A stretch of DNA of 64,000 nt, taken from Batillaria attramentaria. Its lineage: Eukaryota; Mollusca; Gastropoda; Batillariidae. Made by a program: the position numbers and the translations under genes. The first letter of the stretch is position 1, and every line of letters begins with the position of its first letter. Below the pieces are notes generated by a model. It had not been told where the DNA came from. It saw only the letters and a list, made by a program, of their open reading frames with translations, and did not search any database. Positions 34,154 to 49,100 of the stretch are shown here, piece after piece. The stretch spans positions 292,001-356,000 of the forward strand of contig JACVVK020000490.1 in the NCBI GenBank assembly GCA_018292915.2. The letters run 5' to 3'.

Positions 34154-37100
34154 GTAAGTGTTTCAAGTCTAAACAAGCCAGTTACTCCGTGCCATTATGT
34201 GTTTTCAGCACGAAAACCACACAGGACTGGCATCAAACCAGCAGGTACTTGGAAAACTCAAAACTAAATCCGGATATTTAACGAAGTTAATAGAAGTAGG
34301 TCAGTAAATGTGTCTAAAATCATGGTTTAAAAAATCTGAAACAAGAAAACTATTTATAACAGATGTTTTTGTCTTTTCTTCACGGGAAAAAGAGATTATT
34401 TTAGTCACGATTTTTTTTTCCAAAGTGCATATGAGACTGCTTCATGCGAGTCAGTTCGCATGCGCAACATCATGGTTGCGGCGTCTGACACGGTGTTCGG
34501 ATCAGGTAATGCAGTGTAAATCTGTCGTGTTTGTTCCTACAGGACATTCTTGTATATTAATGTGACAGTTTACGATAGACATCTAATAATTTAATGGTCA
34601 GTCGTTCTCTGCAGGCCTAAAAGGTTGTCGTGATTGACGCGCTTCAGATTTTCGCAGGCCGCTAGCCGTGGGAAAAGCGTGGACCGCGGCGGTTGGTCCA
34701 TTTCGCTTGTTTGTTCGCTGTCTGTAAGGCAATTGTGCGTGGACATCGATCTAGGTCTTAACGTTTCAAAAAAACGCAGCCTGTGGTTGGGAAGTCACAG
34801 CTAGAAACATTTTGACAGTGGGCTGGCAGGTTTTGTGAAATAAATTTGCTGCAGTTTCCCGTTCTGTAAACTATGCATTATACTGAAACGTGACGGTTAA
34901 TCAAAGACACGTCGATTCTCTGGACGAATTTCGCGAACAAAGAGTGAGCGTCCGCAGTGCAAAGATTCTTTACAGCCTGGTTTCCAGGCAGATTCGCCCA
35001 GAGCGGAGACAAAAGCTTGTCCTCTTACAGGCGAGAGGAGTAGTCCACACAAAAGGGTACAGTGTTCAGACAAAATCTGCCATGCATTTTGCCTAATTTC
35101 TCCCAAGGCAGGCAGGCCAAGCTCTTAGAATGAAAACTGATTGATCTAAATTCTTTGCAAGAGAAATGTATGTATGGAGACATTATATAATGTAAGATAC
35201 CTGAAACAGTTGTGACCCCCTCTCCATCCACCCCCTCACCCCCACCCCTATCCCCATATTTTAAGCTGTTACTTTTTCCACACTCAAGCATTCAGTCCTG
35301 CTTAGTTAAAACCAGAGCTTTCTCTTCAGTGCAGAACCCCTGTAAATGACAGGATCTTCAACAGATTGCAGGTGGTTGTTTAATGGAACAAGAATTAGAT
35401 CATCATTTTTAGTGCACCTTCTGGTTTAAGTAATCCAGTAGCTATGGAATTCAGTGAAGCTGCTGGGTATGCATCTCTCCAACATGTGCAGATTTTCTTC
35501 ATACAGTCATGTAAACTGCATGAACACCATAAACATGTATGTTTTCTTATACGTGTATCCCAGTCAGTCGCCTTGTAGCATTAAAGCTGACTAGTAAAAG
35601 TATTCAGCTACAATAAAATTAAGGGGTACATGTAATGGCTGTCAGTTTATTGTCAGGCCTGAATTGCAGTGAATCGCAACATTAAACAAAAGTAGGCAGG
35701 TGGCAGCGTCGGTTTGATGTGATCAGTATATTGTGAAAAGAAGTAGTGTATGCGACATGTCTCTTATCTATGTTGGCAAAGGTGTCGTGCTTCAAAAGTT
35801 CAGACACCAACAAGTAGCAGTTAAGTGAATATGAATTGGGGTCAGTAGGTCATCCAGGCATCTGAGAAGTAATTAATTTTGTAGTACCAGCCAGAATACA
35901 CACGATGTATTGTGCCGGTGGTAACGTTCACAACTGAGGAAGGGTTCAAAGCCTATATTTTGTAATGTATTGTTATTTTACAGGGATTTTGATTACTGTT
36001 TTAAAGAAGGGTGCAAGCTGGGTGCACTTTGAATTTGATGGAAAACTGGGTGTCTGGGTAAACTCTTACTAGTCTTAGTGATAAAAAGTGTTAAAAATTG
36101 GGGAATGAGGTCTGTTAAAACTGACAGATTATCTTCAGTGATTTTGTCATTTGAAGTGCAGGTGATAGGTGATATATATACTTAATTCCTCATTTTATTT
36201 TTACAGGTCACAAGATGCAGGTGGCAGGGCTGTTCATCCTTGTGCTAGCCTCGGTTTTTGCTGTGCAGCGAGATAACTTCCGTACCTGTTCACAAGTTGG
36301 TTTTTGCAAGTAGGTTAAACAGCTTCTTTGTCGTAATAAAGTATATTGTATGTTTGTTGTTGTTGCTTGAGGTACGCGTTTAATCAATTTTTTTACCTGG
36401 ACCTGTTTTCATGCATGAAGTTAAGTTGTTCACCGCTGTAGGTCATGGTAAATGAATGGCATCATATGTTTCTGGGCGTTGTATTACCAGGTTAAACACC
36501 TTGTTGCACTATTGCGGGTGGTGTATGGTGGTTGGGGTGAGGGGGGGGGGGGGTAATGGCACTTAGTATACGCTAACTACTGTTCCAGTGTATAAGGAGA
36601 TGCATCTTTTCCTCCTTTTTTCAAAGTTTGGGTAAGATGTTCCGTGGATGTGCTTTGATATCACAGATACTTCGATCCTAAGTTCAATACTTATTTTATC
36701 CTTGATTTTACAGGAGGCAAAGAGCATTGGAGCATGGGCAGTCGATGCATGTTGTTCTTCCAGACACCTTGAAAGTATCCAAAAATTCAGCAACACTCGA
36801 AGTGTTAGACAAAAAGACAGATGTTCGATTCTTGCTCAACATTTTTGGGCTCAAAGACAATACATTCCGAGTGAAGCTTTCAGAAGCCAAACCCTTGAGA
36901 GAAAGATACGAACCACCACTAGGGGATGTGCTCATCAAGGAACCAGAGAGAGAAGAGTGAGTATTTTTGTTGATGAATCAGTTAAGCTTGTCATTGAAAA
37001 TGGAGAAACAGGAGAAACTCTGCATGTTTTAATATACCATAAACATTTTGTATACTGACGTAGACATCCGAAAATGTTTTAGGTCTGTTTGCAATCTGTG

Positions 37101-40100
37101 TATCTGTTGTAATGGTTATGTATAAGATATAGATCTATGTAAGTATCACTTTAGTACAGGCTGTGAGTGGGGACCATGCACATGTGTGGACATTATGTTG
37201 GCTGACAAATGACTAACACTTCGATTCATGATATGTGCAGTTCACCTTTGGTGATACACTCCGCTACACTATGGGTTGATTTACTGGGTGGTAATGCCAG
37301 CGGGTCTCACTCTCAAATAAAGATTTCCTTTATAAATTCACATAATGTGTTCTTCGATACAAAAGTTTATAAAGGCGGCCGTATTTTGTCAACTCTCAGC
37401 ACCGTATAATTTTATAGTAAAGCTGACCTGTATATAAACGTACCTTTATGTATACATGTACATAAAGATTACACCAGTATGTGTGAAACACTTCCTTCTG
37501 GCAAATTGGATATGAATATATTCCAAAACAGGATGTGGCAGGTGTATTCAGTAGGTGTGAGTGCACAAGGGGAACACACCTAATGATAGAGTCTGTATTA
37601 GAGAGTATTCACTGTTGCCTACGTTTTCTTTTCCAGTATTGTGTACGCTGGTCAGAGTGGTAACCAGTTGACCTTTACAAAGGGGTCAGCCCGCCTTGTG
37701 GTCACTACAGAGCCATTTCGCATCGACGTCTACAGTGATGACGATCCGGTTATCAGCATCAATGCACAAGGACTTCTCAAATTTGAGCACACACGCAACA
37801 GGCCGTGAGTCACGCTTTTTTTTTCTTTTTTTTTTTCCATTTCTTTTCTTTTTGTTATGAACAAGGTATCTATCTATCTATCTTGTGTGTTTCTTTTGGA
37901 GGGAATATAGTATGGAGTGGTGTAGGATATCGAGACTGAGAGGGACCCGGTAGGAAATACATGTCCAGTCTTCTTTGTTGAAGTTATAAATATATAATGC
38001 ATGGAGACATAAGTGGTGTTTAAGAAACAGAATATTGAAAGACACAAGCTAACATTAATAATAACTGTTTAATCACATTTCACCAGCATGTGCATTTGTG
38101 TGTGGAGTATGTGTGTATCATAATGCATGTCTATTCTGTGTCCTGTTAATTTTTGTTACCTTTACTTCCTGTTTTTCTTCTTCTTTTTTTTTCTTTTCTT
38201 TCTTTTCTTTGCACACTATTGGCTAGCTGAGAATATGCAGACGCACACGTTTAAGTCAAACACGCTTAAGTCGAACTTTGGATAAGTCAGAACAAAAACA
38301 TTTTCCTGGCCACACTTGTTCTTTGTACAACTAAATTTTCCACCGGTAAGTCGAACAAGTACTCCAAAATGGATAAGTCAGGCTTCGGTTATGTCAGACC
38401 AAGTTTGCCTGTTTTGCTTCGGATAAATCAAAGTATATAGTCACTGGCACTGGAATATTTTTCTCGTTCTGATGGGTCAGCGCCAAACATGGCTTGCGCG
38501 CAGATTTCACATTTTCTGTGCAGTTACAGGCTTGAGGCGGTTACGTGTCTAGCGGACCTAAAAGGCTAGTTACCTTGAACACAAAACACAAAATGTGCAA
38601 GAACAGAGCTAGATAAATAATATGTCAGTTTCTGAGGCATTGTCCATTTTTCTGGGTTGCGTGTGTGCTTGTCTCCCTGACGGGTTGCCACACTATGTCC
38701 GCCTGGGCATAGTCAGCGACACTCCGACTTCGTTGGCTTGGTTTGAGTTTGGAGTTTTCCTTCTCCTAGGAGGGCTTCCTTCGCCTGGATGTAGAGAGCC
38801 CCTCCTGCCCTCAGGTGACCCTGCTGGGAGACAGGGGGTGTTTGTTTGGAATTTTCCTTTGCCTAGGACACTTGCCTGCCACGGCTGACGACTTTGTCCT
38901 GTCCGGGTTTTTCTGTCAGTGTTTTCCCTTCACTTAGCTGGATTGCCTGCCACAGCTAATGAGCTCCAGCTACCCTAACCCAGTTTGCACTTTTGGTCAG
39001 TCCCCTACCCAACACAGACCTGTTCAGCTTGGTTGAACCTGCCGGGAGCACTACGCTCCCACTGACATAGCTCTAGGGGTCATCAGGGATCGCAAGCCAG
39101 CACACCGCGTCAAGATAAGTGCACTGTGCCGGCGTGACATACTAAGTCGCACCCGTGAAGTGGGTGAAGCTCGGCTGTGTGGCAACAGCCTCCCCATTGG
39201 GCCCATAGCACACCCGCTCTGGGTAGGAGCCGACCTAGGTAGGAAAAAAACCCGCTTGCCGCGGCTGCGGATCGAACCCGGGTCTCCCGGTCCATAGTCC
39301 GAAGTGCTAACCACTACACCACGGGGGCCGGTGTGTCAGTTTCTAAATCGAGTCTGGGGGTGGAAGGGTGCAACTCGCTTAACTCGAAGCCATCTTCGAA
39401 ATTCAACCTTATCCGTCATCACGGATTTAAGTCAAACTTTGGATGAGTCAAACAAAAATCCATTTCCGCTGTGAATTCAACTTATTGTGTTTGACTGTAG
39501 TGAGATAGGTTGCACGTGGTTTACCCCTTCCTCTGTGTCTTGTGTGTGTGTCTGTGTCTTTGTAACACTTAATCCCTTCCCTCGATGTTGTCTGAGTGTC
39601 CTAAACCAAACTCCCCCATTGACATAGTTTCCCCTTGTGTCTCTCTTCTGTCTGTGCGTTTTAGGGGCTGGGTGACTCGGTTGACTTCTTCTCTTTATTC
39701 TTGGTTTTCCCGTCCTTTCAGGGAGCCTCCAGCACCTGCTGATAATCAAGAGGAGGAAAACAAGGAGGATGGCGAGGTCAGTGCGTGTTTTTGCTACTCA
39801 TTTTTTAAACTCAGAAATCATGATTTTTACTGTTAATGGCAGGCACTTTTTTCATTCTCTGCCTCAGCATGGATTGTATTTAGTTCAGTGTGATAGTGCA
39901 TGTTCAGTAGGTTGCTGTAGTTCATGGAGTGTGTTCGTCTACCATGCGCTCGTTAATTTGTGTACCTGAAATTTTTACGTGTGTGCATTGACAAAGTGTT
40001 TGGATTTTTTTGTGGGTTTTTGTTGTTGTTGTTTGTTTGTTCGTTCGTTTGTTGTTTTGCTTTTGTTGGAAACAGTTCTCCTCAGCAGGTGATATATATA

Positions 40101-43100
40101 TATACCTGTTTCAGTCTAGATTATGACTCAGTAAAACTGTACATATGAACAATTTTGGTGCTGATGCTTTTCATAACCCATGGTCAAAGGCCTTTTTGTG
40201 TTTGCCTGTGGTTTCCTGAAACATTGATTTTATACATTAACACCAGCAGCAATAATCCACAAACCGCATTCATAAATTTGGTTACACTGGTTTCCAAATG
40301 GGGATCTCAGATGTTGAGGAACTTACAAATGATCCCACATGACTGAGGGTGACTATGACTGTATAAGAATACTTTGAAATATGGAGAATTGAGTCTTTAC
40401 AGTCATTACCAGATGGGTTTCGGCTTTCGTTGTTTACTGTTAACATGGTTTTTGCGGTGTGTAACAGGAGGGAGGTGAGGAGAAGCAGGAGGAGGAGGAG
40501 AACAAGGTGGAGGAGGAGCCAGACATGTGGGAAGAGACCTTCAAGTCCTTCACTGACTCCAAACCATTTGGTACAATATCAATTTGCTTTTCTTTCTTTT
40601 GCACCCCCCCCCCCCCCCCCCTTTACTATTTGTAGCCTGTCTCAATCTTCCATCCCATTGAGCAGAGTTAAATATGAGATGGGGTCATGATCAACTCATT
40701 GATAACAATCTGCCATCCCTAACCAGCTCGATTTTATTTTAAATTTAAGCTACCAGGCACCACCCACCCCCACCCCCACCGTTGCATAAGTGATGAGGTT
40801 ATTATTTCGCCATCGATAGACAGTTTTAGTCATTATCATACAGGCTGTCGATCCACCTTCACCTGGACATGAATGCGGTTTGAGTTTTGTCTTTTGGTTT
40901 CAGGCCCAACATCTGTCGGAGTGGACATTTCCTTCCCTGGTGTGGAATACATCTATGGTATTCCTGAACATGCTGATTCCTTGGCGTTGAAGACAACCAA
41001 GTAAGATACAATAGTATTCACTTTCCTGTGTCAAAGTCTAGGTCATAATTATTGTCATCAAGGCCAAATGTTATTTCCTTTGACTGGCTTTCTGAGAGAT
41101 AGGGCAAGGTTGTACCCTCAACTACCGTGCTGCGCTGTTCTGGAAGCCCTAACTGTCCTGAGTTAAAGACATTTACTGGTCATAGATACACATGGCAGTC
41201 AAAGTTATTCTTACGCTATCAGCTGCTTTTGTGCAGTGATATTTACTTCTGTACTTGCAGGTCCACAGATCCATACCGCTTGTTTAACCTGGATGTATTT
41301 GAGTATGAACTCTACAATCCTATGGCTCTCTACGGATCTGTACCATTGATGCTGGCTCACAAGTAAGTACCACTTCTGTGTAATTGATATGTGCACTCCC
41401 GTCTTTCCTTAACATTTTTCTTTTTTATGAGGAAATTATGTTTGCAGAAATTAAAATTTCAGAGGTTCAGTAATAATATGTAAAAATATAAAAGCGGTAT
41501 GTTCTGTCTGAAAGAAACATTTATAAAGATAGGGACTGTAGGGTTTCTGCAGGGCCATCTTGTTCTGATTCTTTTGTTCCGAGCATTTGCCAAACAGGGA
41601 GCGTTTTTTCTACAATTTGCTCATTGTAGTTAAGCTGGTAGCAGTGTTCCTTACAGCTTTCAAAACTGAGGGTCACTTTGACCCGCTCTGTCAAATTCAG
41701 AGGGTCATTTTGTAAAATCAAAGGGTCAGACCCAAGTACGAAACGCTTAATTCGACCAGACCCATTGTTTAAAAGACTGTCGGAGATGACACGTGCTTTA
41801 TAAATCGGACAACCCAGCACTATGGCACGTAATTCTCTGTTGTTTCAAGTTAGAGTGACTGTCTGAGGTCTGTTGTTTTACTTTCCGTTTTCAAGTCTTG
41901 AAAACCGTGTGTCACAATGACATACAGCCACAAAATCTCTGCGTCAGATTCTGAAATCTCTGCATAATCGACGCACATGGCATAATGTTTAAGGAACACT
42001 GTGGTAGCCTTCTCAGTTTCTTGTCCTTTGCTAGACAGGCATATTCCCCCGCGTGTCACTTTGCATTCTTCTTTGCGGTCCTGAGTGTAGTACTGTGCCA
42101 AGTTTGTCATGTTGTTCTAGAAAGCTGACAGTCTTGAATGCTGACTAGAAAAACTGATTGTGTGTTGTCCAGTGAAAAGCGAACAGTGGGTGTCTTTTGG
42201 CTGAACGCGGCAGAGACATGGATTGACATCAGTTCCAACGTCGCAGACAAGGTTGGTACGCTTTCAAAACTAGCGCTCTGATTTTATTCAGCATTTCATG
42301 TGCCATTATTCTTTCTGTTTGTTTAAATTTATCAGTCATAAGTAAGTACATGTTTCACTTTGTTTCTTTGATTTAAAAAAAAAAAATTGTACTCTACATC
42401 ATTGAGCACAGTAGCAATAACAGGAGCTCTCCAATTCAGATTTTCATAACTGCGCATGCAATAATTCATAGTGCATGGTTTTTGATACACTTTTATCACC
42501 TTGGCCACTTTTAACTTGATACATATACTCAGGGCTTAAATAAAATCTTCCACCTTTTGGCAGATGTCCCACCTTTGGCTTAAAATTGTCCTCCACTCAG
42601 AAGGCGTGTTTCCGCTTCTGAAGCACTTAAAATCAACCCAAAACGCACCAAATCGCACAGATTTTAGTCTAATTCCAAAATAAATTTACCTCTGAAGTAA
42701 AGTGTTTCCTGAAGCATTTAAATTCTTGCCCAAAAAGCACCAAATTGCACAGATTTTAGTCTAATTTTAAAAATTTAAAACTCCAGGGGAGCATGCCCCT
42801 GGACACCCATAGCATAACACATACGCTTTTCTGGCAGGTGCATGGGGCTTTGCCACTTCATCACTAAACACTACACACTTTTCGATCATGGACCATTTTA
42901 AGCCGTGATGTACTTGAACTAAAATGAGATAATGTAATGTGTATATTGAGGCGTTAAGCTCAGTGGGCGGTGTAAAACACAGTACACAGTTTCGTTGGTC
43001 ATTGACTTCCAGTGTTTTCATTCATCTTCTTGGAATAATCTTTTGGGAGAGTAATGAGTACGTGTGCTGGTATGCACCATTGCAGCCTCTGTGTATGTGG

Positions 43101-46100
43101 ATCATGTGTGAGGAAAATAATTTATTATTGTGCCAGTTTCTAAAAAATAAGTTCATCAGAAAAGTCATATACCAGTTCGTGTGTGTGTGTGTGTAAATAA
43201 TCTATCTGTGTATTGACTCGTGATCAGTGTCAGTCTTGACCATGGCCTGTAAATAAACAATATTTCCATAAGATGGTTTGTAGTCAGCAAGTTGTGTTGC
43301 TTTTTCAGTTCAGTTTGATCGTAAGTAGAACACGCGTCAGTCGGTATCTTAAGTGTTGAAAATTGTTACTTTCTCTGAACCTGTTCATTAATGCTGTTTG
43401 CGTCTAGTCCTATTTTGTGAAAAATGGCACTGAAGTGACAGTCTTCCACTATTCTTGACTGTGTTGTTAAATTGATCTTGTACTGTGCATTTCTTAGGCC
43501 ACACAGGTAAAAATTACAGAATGTGGTACTGATGGGATCTGACCTTTGTGCAGGAATGTTTTACCTTTTTTTTCCTTTTTTTTTTTCAATACACCCGCAG
43601 ACCCCTGATTTTATGTCAGTGTTGGACTAGCAGGGTTTTTGTGGGCCTGAGCTGCTTGTCTTTAGACATGTATACTCTTTCAGAACCGGGAAAACTGTTT
43701 ATGCTTTTGTTGTTTTGTTTTTTTCTGGAAAAAAAAGAACTTTGTGTTTTGTGTTTGTCCTTTAAAAAAAAAAGCTAGTTTGTTGTTGTGTGATATATTT
43801 TATTGTCGCACATCACAAAGCACACATCCACACAGGTTGTGTTTCTTTCGACAGCTGGTACAAGTCACCATATCTCAGGCCAGCTTTTGGCTTTTGTTTT
43901 GCTTGTTTCTACAGGCTGATTGACAGTCAGCTGTTGCATGGCATTGTAACTGCTTCCATTTCATGTTGGATATTGTGTATTTCTCTTGACGTACGTGTAC
44001 ACAAATTCAGTTGGCCTGTCATAAAGCACTGCTCATCTGCGTGATGTATGGCTGTGATAGCCGTCTATTTCTCTGACATGTTGAGAGAAACGTACATAGG
44101 TCATGGTTCTGAAAGTATGCCTGTCGGGTTCCGGAAGTCCCGTTGTTGTGTTGCCCTTTGTATGTAGGTTGTGTGAGGGACGTCAGTTGCACATACATGT
44201 AACAGTATATAGTGGTAGAAAGATTCACATACAGGGCATAGCAAACTTTTATGGATGTAATTGGTTTCATTCAGGCTGATGGTATTGGAATGTGACATTC
44301 ATTTTACCAATTAACAAAACACGTTTTGGGAATGGCAGTCAGGAAAACTTTACCTATTTAGGTATCAAGGAATTTGGGAAGTTTTGTTTTGTTTTTTAAG
44401 TTCAATTTTTTGAAAGACGGTTGTGTATAAATTGTATTCGTTTTTTTCCACATCCTATGTGGTGTTGGGATACATTTGCGGCCATTATTGACAAACCAAT
44501 TTTTTTTGCTTATCTCCTTGTTTGATGGTTTTATCAATGGCTTTTTTTTTTTAAATCAGTTTAACAAGTTGGATTATCTTATGTATTAATCTAATTGTTT
44601 TCAGTGGACTGATACGATACTAACATATGATACTGTGAATACTAGCATGTGTGTGTCAGTAGGGAGGCGGGTTGGGGGTGCATGTTTGAGTGAATGGTGG
44701 TTTTAAAAATTATTCTGATGAATAATGAAACAAAAAATGTAGCAAGCATGCTCACAGCGCTTTTTTTTTTTTTTTTTTGGGGGGGGGGGGGGATACAGAA
44801 AGAAAGAAAGAAAAAAGTTGCTGCCATTTTTCTTACAGCTAATGCTGCATTCATCACGATCCCAATATCAATGTTGATTTGCATCATTTTGTGTATTTTT
44901 CTCATTGCCAACCACATGCTACCACCCACCATCACCACCAGCTGTTCCCCAATACATTGTGACCCAGCAAATGTTTATTGCAATTTAATCTCTGCACAGT
45001 TGATCATGGACTGACTTGCTCTTTGTTGCAGTCGATATTTTCCAACCTGGCTGACTTTGTAACTGGAAACAACGAAATTCCACAGACAGACACTCACTGG
45101 TTTTCAGAGAGCGGTGTCATTGATGTGTTTCTCATGTTGGGACCCGCACCAAATGATGTGTCCAGACAATATGCTGCCCTCACCGGAACCACACCCATAC
45201 CACCAGTGAGAAGACATTTACTACCAAGGATCATACATGTATCTTGGTCTTTTGAGGGGAAGTTGACACTACAATGTATATCACTATATGGTATGGTATG
45301 GTATGGTAGACTTCTCCTCGGCGCACATATCCATCTCTGCTGAAATGCTCACGGCGCCGCAGGGCTGGAGGACGAAGCAGTGAAAGCCTGCTGCCGTTAA
45401 GCGCTACTTTGTGTGCAAATTTCCACCCTGCTATTCACTCTGGTGCGTGCGACAGTATTTCTGTTTACCACGACACCGGCCACAGCCTACTCTTCTTCGA
45501 AAGATGAACGTGGGATTTTTAGCGTGCACACTTGATGTTTGTGCGTGCGTGTGTACACGAAGGCGAGACAGGCACCGCAAATGAGTCTGCACATGGATTA
45601 GACTCGATATGGGAAAAATCCCACCATATTCCTGCCCACCGGGGACTCGAACCCGGCAGCTCAGGATCCGAAGTCGGATGCCTTAACCACTAGACCAAAT
45701 CCCCTGTCGTGAATTGCACTGATAAATGTTTGTGACATACAGAATTTTTTTATTTTTTTTTAAACTTGCTCCGGCTGCATTGCACACGTTCCCTCAATTC
45801 ACCAACCAGTCACCCTCTAACACAAAAGCAAAGACAGTGTGTCAGATGCCCTTATTGGGAAGTATGTCAGTCCATCTCCCAATCACTACCACCTTATGTA
45901 TCATGCAACTTTGATGTGTAAAAGTCAGACCCAGTGTGGTTACACCGTAAAGCTTTCTGGAGGAAAATAAGTTTGAAATATGGCATAAGTTCAATAGTTG
46001 AGTGACAGCTCACTCACCTACTTATCATTCCCTAGCAGCAACTGAAGATTTCTTCTGTTTCTGTTGCAGTTGTTCTCTGTCTCATACCACCAGTGTCGCT

Positions 46101-49100
46101 GGAATTACAACGACCAGGAAGATGTGAGGACGTAAGTACCGGTACATGTAACGTGTTTAGTGTCTATATCTTTGTAGGGAAGATATCCCACAGTTTTGCA
46201 CTAGTCATTAGTCATACATCTTGACATTGAAGATCAAACATTTGTTTTAATTGTAGCTTCTGTCATCTGCAGATTGTACATTTGTAGTACATGTATGAGC
46301 ATTTTGCTGATCCTTGTGATCACAAATGTCATTATTTTACTTTGTTTCAGAGTTGATGAGAATTTTGACAAATTTGACATTCCATACGATGTGATCTGGT
46401 TGGATATTGAGCACACAGATGGAAAAAAGTAAGTGTTGCTGTTCTTAGTCACAGACAGATGAATTGTGGAGTGTGAATGATATGGTATGCTTAGCTGTAA
46501 GACCAGAAATTCCGTACAAGAGCATGTACATAGAATGAATAAAAAATCAATTTACATGTATATGTACAGCCTCCACAAAAAGTTAAGGACCACTTGCAAA
46601 TATGCACACACACACACACACACAAAAATCCTGGACTCTTACTGTCGCATGGAACCGCTGCCTCAGCCGTGTGATAATGGAGTGTGATACCTGCAGTCTG
46701 CGGGCCACTTCGTGCACGCCAACTCCATCCTGCAGCCAGGCAATTGCTCGGGTCCGGTCAAAATCATTCAACTTTTGTCGTGGTGGCGTGCTGGTGTAGT
46801 GCTGAACATCGCTGAAACGGCGGCTTATGTAGGCAAACAAATGAGCACAGTTCATAACCAGGGATGCATTCTTTGACGTGCATCTCATTTTGGCCGTGCA
46901 GAAAGCCCCAGGTATCACTCACTGAACACTGAAACTCGGTCTAGTTTTGCCAAAATTGCAGATTTTCACACGCGCCAAGCATGCTGTGTGACGCGCACGT
47001 GCCATCCACACAGTGGTCGCCATGTTCACTAATTACCCCTTAACCTTGCTACCGAATTTTACGGGAAAAATCTTATTTGTTTATTTTTTCTGATTTATTG
47101 AAACTGTCACCCATTATGTTGACTGGTCCTTAACTTTTTGTGAAGACTGTATTATGAAAATAATTTCCAAGGGAAGTGAAGGTTGTACTTGTAGGTAGTT
47201 TTATATTTTGACATGTTACATTTGTGAGTTAAGTCGCAAGTTCTTTTAAATTGACACACACATGTACACAGGTTTTGTTTTGTTTTGTTTTTCTGTTGGG
47301 TTTTTTGGTTGTTTTTTTAAAAATAATTTTCAGCTGCTTGTACAGCTTAGCAGTGGCGGTACTTTCCCACCTGTCCCTTTCCAGATACTTCACATGGGAC
47401 GGTGTCAAGTTTCCATCGTCAGAGGAAATGCTGCGCAATCTGTCATCCAAAGGTCGCAAGATGGTCACCATCGTTGACCCTCACCTTAAAAGGGAGGAAA
47501 ATTACCGTGTGTACACAGAGGCGCGTGACAAAGGTTTACTAGTGAAGACAGCAGGTGGGGGTGACTTTGATGGCTGGTGCTGGCCAGGTGGGTGTGAACA
47601 ATAGTTATGATGTTGTCAGTGGACTGTATTGTGGACTCCTACCATAGGCAGCGATTTCCTCTCATCTTACAATGAGAAGAAAGTCCAGTTAAAAATTCAT
47701 GACTTAAAAACAAAAAACAAAAAAAAACCACCACCCACAACAAAAAACTGGCCGATTTTGGGCTGGAAGAATACAAACTAAGAATACAAACACTGGAGAT
47801 ACCAGTGTTCATTATTACACACATATGTGCATCATGTACACAGAGATTTCAGAATCTGTTACTGAGATTTTCAGGCTGTATGTTACTGAGTTTACAAAAT
47901 GACCCTCGGAATGTGACACTGTTTGGCAGAGAGGGTCAGAGTGACCCTTCAGTTTGAAAGCCGTAAGGAAAACTGGCTACCCAGGCTTGTGTTTGGTCAC
48001 TTTCCATAGTTATGACTGTATAACTGTTGGAGTGTTAGAGGGGAGGATTGCAGGAGCAGAACAAATTGTGTGAAGGAAGAGTTTTATTTGTGGGGGGGGG
48101 GGGGGGGGGATGAGTTCTTGTCATTTTGAAATAGCCATTAAATTTCTTTTAACAGTCAGTACATGCCATAACAATGGTCTGTCTGCAGGCTCATCTGCAT
48201 GGCCCGATTTTCTGGATCCCAAGGTGCGCGAGTGGTGGGCAGACAAGTTCGCACTGACAGAGTATGTGGGTTCAGCGCTCAACCTCTTTGTTTGGAATGA
48301 CATGAATGAACCGGCCGTGTTCAATGCACCAGAGGTCACGGTGAACCGAGATATCAAGCATTTGGCAGGCTGGGAGAACAGGGAGGTGCATAATATATAT
48401 GGAATGATGGTGGTAAGTAGAATGCACATTTTCTGAACATAAGTTTTGCCAGTCAAAATTTATTTCCATAGATCTGTGATTTATTCAATATTACGTTGTA
48501 TAGTCTGATTAAAGATTGAAGATTGAGTGTACTTTATTTCTCAGAAGAGATCATTTCCTTCTGTGCCATAGTTAAATTGTTTAGAACATTACATATTTTT
48601 GTGAAATTGTAGATACATGTACTTTGCTTTGGAATTTTCCTCTGGTAAAGAGCATTGTTTCCATTTTTCGTGTATTTTGTGTTTAAGCAAATCCACAGAC
48701 AGTGCTTGATATATGTACTGGTTTTCCTCTTACTAGTTTAAGTCTTCTCATTTGTTTTCACTTCCTGATCTTGTTTCTTTTACTGTTTTGTAGCATGTTG
48801 CCACCATGGAAGGACTGCTAAAGAGGACTAATTATCAAGAACGGGGATTTGTCCTTACTCGCTCATTTTTCGCTGGCTCACAACGGACTGGTATGTGTTA
48901 TGGAAAAAGTTCAGTTATATGTGTAGTCACAGATAGTTCACCATAATTTTGTGAATGTCATTTGTTTGCATCAAAATTTCATATACACTGTACTGATTTG
49001 TCTTTATTTGGTTTTCACTGTGTTCTGATCAGTGATTTAAAGTGTGATTTTGTGAAATTTCACTCGTAAGATCACTGTAGACAGATGAGAAATGCTATTT

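Noticed and set aside
34890..35291. Small frames in GANAB intron 1 as an extra exon or gene
   Set aside because: No flanking splice sites in usable phase and no family resemblance; exon 1 to exon 2 already joins in frame.
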